This document shows, piece by piece, positions 7,079-15,257 of a DNA stretch of 34,536 nucleotides (the stretch's first letter is position 1; each line of letters opens with the position of its first letter). The DNA lies in NCBI RefSeq assembly GCF_016654115.1, contig NZ_JAEQAZ010000093.1:1-34536 (forward strand), read 5' to 3'. This DNA is from Streptomyces sp. MBT53 (GTDB lineage: Bacteria; Actinomycetota; Actinomycetes; Streptomycetales; Streptomycetaceae). The position numbers were made by a program, and so were the translations under genes. The notes below the pieces were generated by a model. It did no database searches. It worked only from the letters and a program-made list of their open reading frames with translations, and was not told the DNA's origin.

Positions 7079-7091
7079 CGGGTCCCTCCTC

Positions 7092-8033
7092 TCAGACGTC
7101 GATGCGGGACAGGCGGCGGATGAGGACGAAGCCGACCACGTACAGCCCGAAGGCGATGATCACGCAGGCCTGGCCGATCGGGGAGCCCGTCATCCGGTCC
7201 AGGGCGCCGGGTTTCACGCCGTCCATCAGGAAGAGGGCGCCCACGCCCATCACCGGAACGGCGTACGCCGTCATGTTGACCTGGGAGAGCTGGGTGCGGA
7301 CCTCGCGGCGGGTCTCCTTGCGCTCCTCCAGGGTCTCGGTGAGGTTGCGCAGGGCGCTGACCACCTGGCCGCCGGCTCTGTTCGAGAGCACCAACGTCGT
7401 TACGAGGACGACGAGTTCGCGGGACGGGAGGCGGTCCGCCAGCTCGCTCAGCGCGTCGTCCATCGACGCGCCGACCGCCAACTGGTTGGCCACCTTGGCG
7501 AGTTCCTCCCCGGCCGGTGCCTCCAGCTCCTCCGCCGCCATACTGATCGAGGTGCGCAGGGCGAGGCCGGCGTGGGTGGCGTTGGCCATGATGCGGGCCA
7601 GTTCGGGGAGTTGGTTGATGAACTTCTCGATGCGTTTCTGGCGCTGCCAGTTGAGGAACTGGATCGCCACGCCGATGCCCAACAGCCCCGCGATCGGGCC
7701 GAAGAAGGGCGCCAGGGCGGCCTGCCCGATCAGCCAGAGGGCGGCCACCGTGGCCAGCATGTAGACGAAGAACTCGCCCGGCGTCATGTCCAACCCCGTT
7801 GCCGAAAGGCGCAGTTCGAGCTTGCGGCCGAGGCGGGTGCGGCGCAGCCGGCGGTCCAGGTTGCGGAAGCGGCGGGGGCGGCCGAGCGGGATCTGTCCGG
7901 TCGACGACAGCCGGTCGACCAGGGCCGCGCGCTGCGCCCTGCCCGTGGCGTAGGCGTGCACGCCGGCGACACCCAGGACGCAGGTCAGCAGGGTGACGCC
8001 GGTGGTGAGCGTGACGATCGTCTGGAGATCCAT
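7092..8033 (-). CDS. tadB: TadB-like inner-membrane platform protein (T2SF domain)
   Basis: The 313-residue protein has an N-terminal membrane helix (VTLTTGVTLLTCVLGVAGV), a basic cytoplasmic stretch (SSTGQIPLGRPRRFRNLDRR), a central hydrophobic pair (about 110-145), the T2SF core (NQLPELARIMANATHAGLAL, SISMAAEELEAP, LVTTLVLSNRAGGQVVSALR) and C-terminal helices (YAVPVMGVGALFLMDG; ACVIIAFGLYVVGFVLI). This is the usual TadB layout. It lies 11 bp after the TadA stop and 13 bp before TadC, in one operon. It should pair with TadC to form the pilus assembly platform. Confidence 0.92.
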   Translation of the reverse strand: MDLQTIVTLTTGVTLLTCVLGVAGVHAYATGRAQRAALVDRLSSTGQIPLGRPRRFRNLDRRLRRTRLGRKLELRLSATGLDMTPGEFFVYMLATVAALWLIGQAALAPFFGPIAGLLGIGVAIQFLNWQRQKRIEKFINQLPELARIMANATHAGLALRTSISMAAEELEAPAGEELAKVANQLAVGASMDDALSELADRLPSRELVVLVTTLVLSNRAGGQVVSALRNLTETLEERKETRREVRTQLSQVNMTAYAVPVMGVGALFLMDGVKPGALDRMTGSPIGQACVIIAFGLYVVGFVLIRRLSRIDV

Positions 8034-8044
8034 GGGGTCGGTCC

Positions 8045-9385
8045 CTACCTACTGGCTTCTCTGAGGGCTAGGTGTTCCGTGCTCTGGGCGACGCCGAAGG
8101 CCTGCGGCAGGGGCTGGCTCGCCATGTAGAGGCGGTCGGCGGTGCGGCGCGAGAGCGGGAAGTACTCGAAGACGCCGTAGATCCGGCCGTCGGCGGCGAT
8201 GGGCTGCGGGCTGAAGCGGGCGACCGTCGCGAGGCGGTACGGCTCGCTGCCGTGGCTGTCGAGGAGGGCGATCTCGGTGATGCGGCGGGCGCCGTCGGCG
8301 AAGCGGGTGAGCTGGATGATGACGTCGATCGCGCTGTTGATCTGGTCGTGCAGCGCCTCGAAGGGGATCTCCACCTCGGACATGGACGCGAGTGTCTTGA
8401 GGCGCATCAGCGCGTCCTCCGCGCTGTTGGCGTGGACGGTGGCGAGGGAGCCGTCGTGGCCGGTGGACATCGCCTGGAGCATGTCGAGGGACTCGCCGCC
8501 GCGGACCTCTCCTACGACGATGCGGTCGGGGCGCATGCGCAGCGAGTTGCGGACCAGGTCGCGGATGGTGACCTGGCCCTTGCCCTCGACGTTCGGGGGG
8601 CGGGCCTCCAGACGGATCACGTGGGACTGCTGGAGCTGGAGTTCGGCGGAGTCCTCGATGGTGATGATGCGTTCGGTCTCCGGGATCAGGCCGGAGAGGG
8701 CGTTGAGGAGGGTCGTCTTGCCGGTGCCGGTGGCGCCCGACACGATGATGTTGAACTTGGCGTGCACCAAACCCGCGAGCAGGTACAGCATGTGCTCGTC
8801 CAGCGAGCCGAAGCCGACCATCTCCTGGAGCGTGAAGGAGCGCGGGAAGCGGCGGATCGTGAGGGTCGCGCCGGTCAACGACAGGGGTGGGATGACGACG
8901 TTGACGCGTTCGCCGGACGGCAGTCGCGCGTCGACCATCGGATTCGACTCGTCCACACGGCGGTTGACGGTCGACACGATCCGCTCGATCGTCTGCATCA
9001 GCTGGTCGTGGGAGGGAAAGCGCAGCGGCAACTGCTCGACCCGGCCGCCGCGTTCGACGAAGATCGCGTCCGGGCCGTTCACCATGATCTCGGTGATCGA
9101 CGCGTCTTCGAGGAGCGGTTCGAGTATGCCGAGGCCGAGCGCCTCGTCGACGACCCGGCGGATCAGCTGCGCGCGCTCGACGGTCGAGAGGACCGGGCCC
9201 TCGCGGCTGATGATGTGCCCGAGCACCCGCTCCAGGCGGGCCCGTCGCTCGGCGGCGGCCAGCGCGCTCATCTCCGCGAGGTCGATCTCCTCCAGGAGTT
9301 TGGCGCGGTACGAGGCGACCATGTGGCCTTCCTCGCCCCGATGGCCGTTCTCCTCGGGATGGTTGACGCGTTCCCGCAGACCCAT
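8045..9385 (-). CDS. tadA: TadA/CpaF-type pilus assembly ATPase
   Basis: The 446-residue secretion ATPase of the VirB11/CpaF family has an N-terminal helical domain (about 1-200; EIMVNGPDAIFVERGGR, RLPSGERVNVVIPP) and a C-terminal ATPase domain. Motifs are Walker A GATGTGKTT (217-225), Asp box IITIEDSAELQL, Walker B RIVVGEVRGGE (288-297) and His box GHDGSLATVHAN (309-320). It would power pilin assembly or secretion at the TadB/TadC platform. ATG 9385 is the first start; an ATG 21 codons later (MVASYRAKLLEEID) is a possible alternative. The 86-bp gap upstream contains three 14-bp tandem repeats that run into the preceding gene's stop. Confidence 0.95.
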   Translation of the reverse strand: MGLRERVNHPEENGHRGEEGHMVASYRAKLLEEIDLAEMSALAAAERRARLERVLGHIISREGPVLSTVERAQLIRRVVDEALGLGILEPLLEDASITEIMVNGPDAIFVERGGRVEQLPLRFPSHDQLMQTIERIVSTVNRRVDESNPMVDARLPSGERVNVVIPPLSLTGATLTIRRFPRSFTLQEMVGFGSLDEHMLYLLAGLVHAKFNIIVSGATGTGKTTLLNALSGLIPETERIITIEDSAELQLQQSHVIRLEARPPNVEGKGQVTIRDLVRNSLRMRPDRIVVGEVRGGESLDMLQAMSTGHDGSLATVHANSAEDALMRLKTLASMSEVEIPFEALHDQINSAIDVIIQLTRFADGARRITEIALLDSHGSEPYRLATVARFSPQPIAADGRIYGVFEYFPLSRRTADRLYMASQPLPQAFGVAQSTEHLALREASR

Positions 9386-9440
9386 GAGTGCTGTGCTCCT
9401 CGCTCCTTGTTCAGTCGAACCGTGTCGTTCAGTGGTTGGT

Positions 9441-9482
9441 GTGTCAGTGGTGATGTGTCAGTAGAGGTGTGTCAGTGGTCGA
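9441..9482. repeat. Three 14-bp tandem repeats between tadE and tadA
   Basis: GTGTCAGT starts at 9441, 9455 and 9469, an exact 14-bp period, with partly conserved trailing bases. The third unit contains the stop codon of the TadE-like gene (9472-9474). A degenerate fourth copy may lie around 9422. The function is unknown; it could arise by slippage or act as a protein-binding or mRNA element. Confidence 0.6.
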
Positions 9483-9825
9483 GCGGCATGGTGGCGGTCT
9501 TGCTGGCGTCCCCGAAGTCGTAGCCGAGGAGGACGGACGGGATGTGGACGGAGGCGGTCACGGTGACGGTGTCGCCGCCGAACGAGGCCGGACAGCCGGT
9601 GACCGTGAGCCGGGCGCTGATCGCGTCGCTGCAGGCCGGCTGGGAGCCCTGGCGGAGCGAGGCACTGCGCGCGCCCGCCCTGGCCGCCGTCCCCGCCTGC
9701 TCCGCGGCGTAGGCGATCAGCCCCAGTTGTACGGCGGCCAGGGTGACGAGGATCAGGATCGGGATGAACCCGAGGTATTCGATGGCGACTTGACCGCGGT
9801 CGCGCGCCTTGCGGTCGTGGGACAT
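9472..9825 (-). CDS. TadE-like pseudopilin
   Basis: The 117-residue protein has a short basic leader (MSHDRKARDRG) and then QVAIEYLGFIPILILVTLAA, the TadE/pseudopilin helix with Glu at +5 and Tyr at +6 after the Gly cleavage point. Next come an Ala-rich stretch (EQAGTAARAGARSASLRQ) and a small beta-rich exported domain with two Cys (PACSDA, TGCPAS). It starts one base after the stop of the preceding TadE-like gene. TadE-type pseudopilins are minor subunits processed by the same peptidase as the major pilin. Confidence 0.88.
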   Translation of the reverse strand: MSHDRKARDRGQVAIEYLGFIPILILVTLAAVQLGLIAYAAEQAGTAARAGARSASLRQGSQPACSDAISARLTVTGCPASFGGDTVTVTASVHIPSVLLGYDFGDASKTATMPLDH

Positions 9826-9826
9826 C

Positions 9827-10210
9827 TCAGTTCGTCGCCTCCTCTACGGCGCCGGCGTGGGCGTGCACCGTGAAGGGGAAGGCGATCGAGCCGGGGAAGA
9901 GGACGGGCACGCCGAGCGTGACGTCGGCCGTGACGAACCCCGTGCCCGAACCCCCGCACCTCACCTCGGCGTTCCCCCTCCACGCGGCGGACAGCTTGCT
10001 GAGGCCCGCCTGTTCGCAGGCGGCCTGGCGCTCGCCCGGCGCCGCCGCCGTCGCCGCCCGCACCGCCTCGTCGGCAGCATTCCCCGCGAGCGTGTACGTG
10101 TACCCCACCAGCACGAACTGCCACATCAGCACCAGCGTCAGAATGATCAGCGGGGTCATGCCGAGGAATTCGATGGTGACCTGGCCCCGGTCCCTCCCGT
10201 GCGCGGTCAT
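9827..10210 (-). CDS. TadE-like pseudopilin (second copy)
   Basis: The 127-residue TadE-family protein has leader MTAHGRDRG, then QVTIEFLGMTPLIILTLVLM with Glu at +5 after the Gly cut site, an Ala-rich helix (AGNAADEAVRAATAAAPGE) and an exported domain with two Cys. The start at ATG 10210 is preferred because GAGGGGG lies 6 bases upstream. A GTG at 10225 overlaps the previous stop (GTGA) and would add five residues. Two adjacent TadE-like genes are usual in actinobacterial tad loci. It probably forms a minor pilin complex with its neighbour. Confidence 0.87.
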   Translation of the reverse strand: MTAHGRDRGQVTIEFLGMTPLIILTLVLMWQFVLVGYTYTLAGNAADEAVRAATAAAPGERQAACEQAGLSKLSAAWRGNAEVRCGGSGTGFVTADVTLGVPVLFPGSIAFPFTVHAHAGAVEEATN

Positions 10211-10221
10211 ACGCATCCCCC

Positions 10222-11472
10222 TCACTCCCTACGACGCCGGAAGCTCAGCGAGCCGCGATCGCCGCCGCCCCGCGACCGGCCGCCCTTCTGGGCGCCTTCG
10301 GGGACCTTGACCAGTCCGAGTTCGCCCGCGAGACCCCAGAGGGCCTGCTTGACCACGCTCTTGTTGTCGAGTTCATGGAGCCGACCGGCGTCCACCGCGC
10401 CCTGGAGTTCCCTGAAGTTGGCGGGGATCGCGGTGCCCGCGACCGTCGTGCCGGTGATGCGCTGGATCAGCGCGGGCTGGATCTCCGTACCGCGCGTGTG
10501 CCGGTTGACGACGATGGTGGTCTCCTCCGCCTTGCGGATCTGCAGCCGGTCCCACATGCGGACGGTGCGCTTCGCGGCGCGTACGGCGACCACGTCCGGG
10601 GTGGTGAACAGCAGGGCGGTGTCGGCCATTTCGACGGCCGCCGCGCTCGCGCCGCTCATCTGGGCCCCGCAGTCGATGACGACGACCTCGTAGCGGGAGC
10701 GCAGGGCGCTGACGATCTGGCGGGCGGCCCGGTCGGTGACCTCCTCGCCGCGTTCGCCCTCGCCGGGGGCGAGCAGCAGCGCCATCCCGGTGTCGTGGCG
10801 GAAGACGGCGTCGGCCAGGACGCGCGGCGAGATGTCGGTGATCGCGGCGAGGTCGACGACCGAGCGGCGGAACTGGACGTCCAGGTAGGAGGCGATGTCA
10901 CCGGTCTGGAGGTCCATGTCGACGAGCGCGGTGGTACGGCCCGAGGTCTGGGCGGCGAGGGTGAGCTGGATCGCGGCGAGGGTGGCGCCGACCCCGCCCT
11001 TGGCGCCGCTGACCGTGACGACGGTGCCGCCGACGCCGGTGAACACATCGCCGCCGTGGCCCAGATGGCGCCGTACGCCCACGGACCAGGCGGCGACGGC
11101 CTGGACCCGGTTGGCCAGCTCCTCGTAGCTCAGCGGCAGGGCGATCAGGCCGCGGGCGCCGGAGTCCATCGCGGCCTGGAAGAGGCCGGGGCTGGCGTCG
11201 GTGGTGACGAGGATGACGCCCACCGCGGGGAAGCGCAGGGCGACTTCGCGGACCAGCTCCAACGCCGGGACGGGACCGATGCGTTCATGCACCACCACGA
11301 CCTCGGGCAGCTCGTCGACGGACTCGGCGGCGAGCCGGGCCAGGGTGTCGATGAGCTGCGTCGAGTCGGCCACCGGGGCCACCGGGTCGGCGTCCGGGAG
11401 CTGGCTGAGCAGGGTCGTGATGGCGCGGATGGCGTCCGCGTCACCGACCGCCGGAAGAATCCTGGTGGGCAT
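10222..11472 (-). CDS. cpaE: CpaE/TadZ-like ParA-family localisation ATPase
   Basis: The 416-residue protein has an N-terminal receiver-like domain without obvious phosphorylation residues (about 1-130; VVVVHERIGPVPALELV, GVILVTTDASPGLF) and a MinD/ParA-type ATPase domain (150-380). The Walker A region reads SGAKGGVGATLAA (155-167). The first Lys (K158) is present, but the second Lys of KGGxGK is Ala163, as often seen in CpaE/TadZ proteins. Other motifs are LVDMDLQTGDIASYLD and VVVIDCGAQ. The C-terminus is basic (GRSRGGGDRG, SFRRRRE). The protein should place the Tad machine in the cell. It lies 9 bp after the CpaB stop. Confidence 0.9.
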   Translation of the reverse strand: MPTRILPAVGDADAIRAITTLLSQLPDADPVAPVADSTQLIDTLARLAAESVDELPEVVVVHERIGPVPALELVREVALRFPAVGVILVTTDASPGLFQAAMDSGARGLIALPLSYEELANRVQAVAAWSVGVRRHLGHGGDVFTGVGGTVVTVSGAKGGVGATLAAIQLTLAAQTSGRTTALVDMDLQTGDIASYLDVQFRRSVVDLAAITDISPRVLADAVFRHDTGMALLLAPGEGERGEEVTDRAARQIVSALRSRYEVVVIDCGAQMSGASAAAVEMADTALLFTTPDVVAVRAAKRTVRMWDRLQIRKAEETTIVVNRHTRGTEIQPALIQRITGTTVAGTAIPANFRELQGAVDAGRLHELDNKSVVKQALWGLAGELGLVKVPEGAQKGGRSRGGGDRGSLSFRRRRE

Positions 11473-11481
11473 GCGGGCCTC

Positions 11482-12195
11482 TCACTTGTCCTTCGCGAGT
11501 TCGTACGTCCGGTCCTGCTCGGGCACGGTCGTATCGGTGCCGGGCGCCACCAGTGCCAGCCGCACCCGCTCGGCGAACGACTCGGCGTAGGTGATGCGCT
11601 GGGCGTCCAGCGTGGAGAGCGCGAAGGTGATCGGGACGGCGTTGGTGGACTGCTGCTGGTTCTTGTCGCTGTTGCTGCCCGGGTCGAGGGCGGTGATGTG
11701 GCCGACGTCGATGACCTTCGCGTTGGTCACGATGATCTTCGACTGGTCGGGGTCGCCCACTTTCGCGCCCGCGAAGGTGGCGTACACGTTGACCGTGGAG
11801 CCCGGGGTGATCTTGCCGGCGACGCCGGTCGCCGCGTCGATCATGATGGCGACCTCCTGCTGCCCGGGCTGCAGGGCCGGCTGGTCCACGATCATGTCGG
11901 TCTGCAGCAGGGAGCCGCTCCGCAGGGTGGTCACCGCGATCTTGCCCTGGATCTGCCGGAGATCGGTCACGGCGTTGTCCGACAGCCACCGCTTGGGCAT
12001 TTCGATCTTCTTGAACTGGGCGGCGGAGAGCGTCGTGTAGGGCGCCACGTCGTCCTTGACCTGGTAGGCGGCGACTTCGGGGCCGACCTTGGACTTCACG
12101 TCGCTGATGACCGAGAGGACGCCGGCGAACGCGCCGAGGGCGCAGAGGACCGACAGGAGCAGGAGTATCACGCCGCGGCGCTGACGGGAGTTCAT
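11482..12195 (-). CDS. cpaB: CpaB/RcpC-like pilus assembly protein with SAF domain
   Basis: The 237-residue protein has one N-terminal membrane helix (VILLLLSVLCALGAFAGVLS) and an exported part. Residues about 38-105 form a SAF-like domain (AAYQVKDDVAPYTTLSAAQF, MPKRWLSD, LRSGSLLQTDMI), followed by VAIMIDAATGVAGKITPGST and VNVYATF, the usual CpaB/RcpC order. In diderms CpaB works with the secretin; in this monoderm it presumably acts at the cell wall. Its upstream gap (12196-12317) carries several GATCGAGC/GGTCGAGC near-repeats and no clear promoter. Confidence 0.88.
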   Translation of the reverse strand: MNSRQRRGVILLLLSVLCALGAFAGVLSVISDVKSKVGPEVAAYQVKDDVAPYTTLSAAQFKKIEMPKRWLSDNAVTDLRQIQGKIAVTTLRSGSLLQTDMIVDQPALQPGQQEVAIMIDAATGVAGKITPGSTVNVYATFAGAKVGDPDQSKIIVTNAKVIDVGHITALDPGSNSDKNQQQSTNAVPITFALSTLDAQRITYAESFAERVRLALVAPGTDTTVPEQDRTYELAKDK

Positions 12196-12317
12196 GAACC
12201 GTACAACCTCATTGGGGATATCGGTCGAGCGGAAATGAGCGGATCGAGCGAGATCGAGCCGGGTCTGGCGGGTCGAGCGGGATCAGGTGCTGTAAGCGTG
12301 TCCTGTGAAGGGATGAC

Positions 12318-13160
12318 TTATCCGCTCGACGTTTGGTTCTCATGAACCGGCGGTGTTGCCGAGCAGAAGACACAACGGTCGCCGATGACGTCGATACCGC
12401 ACCAATGGCACACGGACTGCCGTACCGAGGTGACCAGTTGATACAGCACCGACAGATCGGGCAGATACGTACAGAACTCGATCAACCTGCTCGTACCCCA
12501 CCAACTCGCCGACTCGGCGGGCAGGGTGGCTTCGCGCAGCCCCATCGCGTTCCAGGCCGGGGCGAGGGTGGTGCCGATCCAGTCGGACTGCAGCTGCCCC
12601 TTGGCGACCAGCATCCAGGTGCCGAACTCCGGCCCGGCGAGGGCGACTCCGGGGCCGACCCTGACGAGCTGCGGCTCGGGGTGGGCGATCACCGCGAACT
12701 GGCTGCCGGGCACCCAGGACTTGGCGTGCGACTTGAGGCCGACGGGGACGCGGTCCAGCTTGGTGACCGAGCCGAGGACGGCACCGGCGTGGATGTAGTG
12801 GGTGAGCAGCCGGCCCGCCGAGGCGAGCACTCCGGGGCTGAGGTCGCAGGACGCGAGCTGCCTCAACTGGCGGGCCAGGACGGCGAGTCCGAGTGGGGGG
12901 AGATTCGGACGGAACAGGGCGATCCGGTCGGTTTCCAGGATGGACCGGATGGTGTGCAGCCGTCGGTCGACGCCCTCGGAGACGGCCTGCGAGGACACGA
13001 CGACGACATGCCCGTGCTGGTCGATGAGGGTCTGCATCTCCGACAGCGCCTGGTCCAGCGGCCGTTGATCCAGGTCCCGCAGTACGACGGCGGGCAGGGT
13101 TCGTTCGTCCTGTGATGGCAGCGCCATGTCGGCGCTGGTCACGGCAATGGCAGTTGGCAC
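12318..13160 (-). CDS. Zinc-ribbon protein heading the Tad operon, function unknown
   Basis: The 280-residue protein has no signal peptide. A helical N-terminal half (LRDLDQRPLDQALSEMQTLI, GHVVVVSSQAV, ILETDRIALFRPNLPP) looks like an alpha/beta domain. The middle contains FAVIAHPEPQLVRVGPG and EFGTWMLVAKGQ. The C-terminus carries a CHWCGID...CVFC zinc ribbon (about 255-268). GTG 13160 is supported by GGGGAG 7 bases upstream. It is the first gene of the minus-strand Tad series and lies 122 bp before CpaB. I do not recognise the family. The zinc ribbon suggests protein or nucleic-acid contact, possibly regulatory. Confidence 0.8.
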   Translation of the reverse strand: MPTAIAVTSADMALPSQDERTLPAVVLRDLDQRPLDQALSEMQTLIDQHGHVVVVSSQAVSEGVDRRLHTIRSILETDRIALFRPNLPPLGLAVLARQLRQLASCDLSPGVLASAGRLLTHYIHAGAVLGSVTKLDRVPVGLKSHAKSWVPGSQFAVIAHPEPQLVRVGPGVALAGPEFGTWMLVAKGQLQSDWIGTTLAPAWNAMGLREATLPAESASWWGTSRLIEFCTYLPDLSVLYQLVTSVRQSVCHWCGIDVIGDRCVFCSATPPVHENQTSSG

Positions 13161-13488
13161 GCGCAGCTCCCCGTCTCACGCCTGTCGGCTTTCCGGTATT
13201 ACTCCGGTACGCCGAGTCGACTTCATTGCGTGACTACCTCAGCACTGTATCCACGCCCCTGTGACCGGAGAACAGCGTTTCGGTAGCTGTCCCGCAACTG
13301 TCATTGCGCACAACACGCCAAAACGGGGCAGGTCGAGCAGCTGATCGTGGCCGGGACCCCGAATCCGCCGCCGGAGAAGTTGGTCTGGACCTCTTGACAG
13401 CGCAATTGGTCTGGACCAACTCTTGAACTCCAGCGGTGGCCACCGTCGTTCGTCACAGTCCCCTCCAACTCCCCCACCGGAGGCATCA
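13161..13488. other. Divergent intergenic region between Tad operon and chitinase gene
   Basis: These 328 bases hold no supported gene. The right part carries two DasR-like boxes and a TTGACA element (13380-13417) serving the chitinase gene. The left part must hold the Tad operon promoter, but I see no convincing -35/-10 pair on the minus strand. Confidence 0.6.
13380..13417 (+). promoter_or_regulatory. Chitinase promoter with two DasR-like operator repeats
   Basis: TTGGTCTGGACC occurs at 13380-13391 and 13406-13417, spaced 26 bp, with TTGACA (13394-13399) between them as a likely -35. The repeats resemble the direct repeats known before Streptomyces chitinase genes and the DasR site TGGTCTAGACCA, which places chitin genes under N-acetylglucosamine control. 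No strong -10 was found. Confidence 0.7.
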
Positions 13489-15195
13489 GTGGACCGCGCA
13501 CCAGGCATGCCCGTACTCAGGAACAGACGTCTGTGGGCCGGGGTCGCCATGGCCGCCCTCGCCCTCTCCTTCGCGGGCACCGGCCAGGCGTCCGCCGCCG
13601 ACATCAACAACGCCAAGAACGCCGGCTTCGAGTCGGGCCTGACCAACTGGACCTGTACGGCGGGCAGCGGCACGACCGTCTCGTCCCCGGTGCACAGCGG
13701 CGCGGCGGCCCTCAAGGGCACCCCGGCCGGCCAGGACAACGCCCAGTGCAGCGAGTCGGTCGCGGTCAAGCCCAACTCGACGTACACGCTGAGCGCGTGG
13801 GTCCAGGGCGGCTACTCCTACCTCGGCGTGACGGGCACCGGCACGACGGACGTCTCGACCTGGACCCCGGACACCACGTCCTGGAAGCAGCTGTCGACGA
13901 CGTTCACGACGGGTGCCTCGACGACCTCCGTGTCGGTCTACACCCACGGCTGGTACGGCCAGGCCGCGTACTACGCGGACGACATCTCGGTCTACGGCCC
14001 CGACGGCGGCGGTGGCAGCGACCCGGCCCCGACGGTCCCGGCGACCCCGACGGGCGTGTCCGTGTCCTCCACGACGTCCTCCTCGGTCTCCCTCGCGTGG
14101 AGCGCGGTGTCGGGAGCCACGGGCTACAACGTCTACCAGAGCGGCACGAAGGTCACGGCGGTGACGGGAACGTCCGCCACGATCACGGGACTTGCGGCTT
14201 CGACCTCGTACTCCTTCCAGGTCACGGCGACCAACTCGGCCGGTGAGTCAGGGAAGTCGACGGCGGTCACGGGCACGACGACGGCGACCGGCGGGGGTGG
14301 CGGCGGGACCCTGCCGAAGCACGCGGTGACCGGCTACTGGCAGAACTTCAACAACGGCGCGACCGTCCAGAAGCTCTCGGCCGTCTCCTCCCAGTACGAC
14401 ATCATCGCGGTGGCCTTCGCGGACGCCACCTCGACCCCGGGCGGGGTCTCCTTCACGCTCGACTCGTCCGGCCTCGGCGGCTACACGGTCGACCAGTTCA
14501 AGGCGGACATCGCGGCCAAGCACGCGGCCGGCAAGAAGGTGATCATCTCGATCGGCGGCCAGAACGGCACGATCTCGGTCAGCGACTCGACGTCGGCGAC
14601 GAACTTCGCCAACTCGGTCTACTCCCTGATGCAGACGTACGGCTTCGACGGCGTCGACATCGACCTGGAGAACGGCATCAACGCGACCTACATGACACAG
14701 GCGTTGAGGTCACTGTCGTCGAAGGCGGGCTCGTCCCTCATCATCACGATGGCGCCCCAGACCATCGACATGCAGTCGACGTCGAACGCGTACTTCCAGA
14801 CCGCGCTGAACATCAAGGACATCCTCACGGTCGTCAACATGCAGTACTACAACAGCGGCACGATGCTCGGCTGCGACGGCAAGGTCTACGGCCAGGGCAC
14901 GGTCGACTTCCTGACCGCCCTCGCCTGCATCCAGCTCCAGGGCGGCCTGTCCCCGTCCCAGGTGGGCCTCGGCCTCCCGGCCTCCACCAGCGCGGCGGGC
15001 AGCGGCTACGTCTCCCCCACCATCGTGAACAACGCCCTCGACTGCCTGACGGCCGGCACCAACTGCGGCACCTTCAAGCCGTCGAAGACCTACCCCGACC
15101 TCCGGGGCGCGATGACCTGGTCCACGAACTGGGACGCGGCGGCGGGCAGTTCATGGTCGAACTCGGTGGGAGCGCATGTGCACGCGCTGCCGTAG
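13489..15195 (+). CDS. Secreted family 18 chitinase (CBM-FnIII-GH18)
   Basis: The 568-residue enzyme has a signal peptide (about 7-36, ending ASA), a carbohydrate-binding module (about 38-172; NAGFESGLTNWTC, ending YYADDISVYGPDG), a Gly/Ser linker, a fibronectin III domain (about 185-272; PTGVSVSSTTSSSVSLAWS), a Gly-rich linker and a GH18 catalytic domain (about 283-568). The active-site motif FDGVDIDLEN (386-395) has the full DxxDxDxE pattern with acid/base E394, and MTWSTNWD follows near the end. It hydrolyses beta-1,4 links of chitin outside the cell. GTG 13489 is chosen for its GGAGG site 5 bases upstream. An ATG at 13507 is possible. Confidence 0.95.
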   Translation: MDRAPGMPVLRNRRLWAGVAMAALALSFAGTGQASAADINNAKNAGFESGLTNWTCTAGSGTTVSSPVHSGAAALKGTPAGQDNAQCSESVAVKPNSTYTLSAWVQGGYSYLGVTGTGTTDVSTWTPDTTSWKQLSTTFTTGASTTSVSVYTHGWYGQAAYYADDISVYGPDGGGGSDPAPTVPATPTGVSVSSTTSSSVSLAWSAVSGATGYNVYQSGTKVTAVTGTSATITGLAASTSYSFQVTATNSAGESGKSTAVTGTTTATGGGGGGTLPKHAVTGYWQNFNNGATVQKLSAVSSQYDIIAVAFADATSTPGGVSFTLDSSGLGGYTVDQFKADIAAKHAAGKKVIISIGGQNGTISVSDSTSATNFANSVYSLMQTYGFDGVDIDLENGINATYMTQALRSLSSKAGSSLIITMAPQTIDMQSTSNAYFQTALNIKDILTVVNMQYYNSGTMLGCDGKVYGQGTVDFLTALACIQLQGGLSPSQVGLGLPASTSAAGSGYVSPTIVNNALDCLTAGTNCGTFKPSKTYPDLRGAMTWSTNWDAAAGSSWSNSVGAHVHALP

Positions 15196-15211
15196 CGGAT
15201 CGTGTTGAACG

Positions 15212-15248
15212 GGGGGAGTGCGACCGGGCAGCCCGGTCGCACTCCCCC
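15212..15248. terminator. Strong bidirectional hairpin terminator
   Basis: A perfect 17-bp stem with a 3-base CAG loop (left arm 15212-15228, right arm 15232-15248) lies between the chitinase stop and the convergent small gene. There is no U-tract, as is common in Streptomyces. It can serve both directions. Confidence 0.85.
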
Positions 15249-15257
15249 GCTTCTGCT

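Noticed and set aside
8072..9523. A 483-codon plus-strand open frame
   Set aside because: It is antisense to TadA, whose Walker motifs are intact; no domain is visible in the plus-strand frame.
12196..12317. GATCGAGC/GGTCGAGC near-repeats before cpaB as an operator array
   Set aside because: Spacing is irregular and the motif is simple in a GC-rich genome; there is no support beyond local repetition.
10375..12345. A 656-codon open frame on the plus strand
   Set aside because: It is antisense to CpaE and CpaB, which have clear motifs and ribosome sites; its composition (Gly/Asp/Arg/Val) is typical of a shadow frame.
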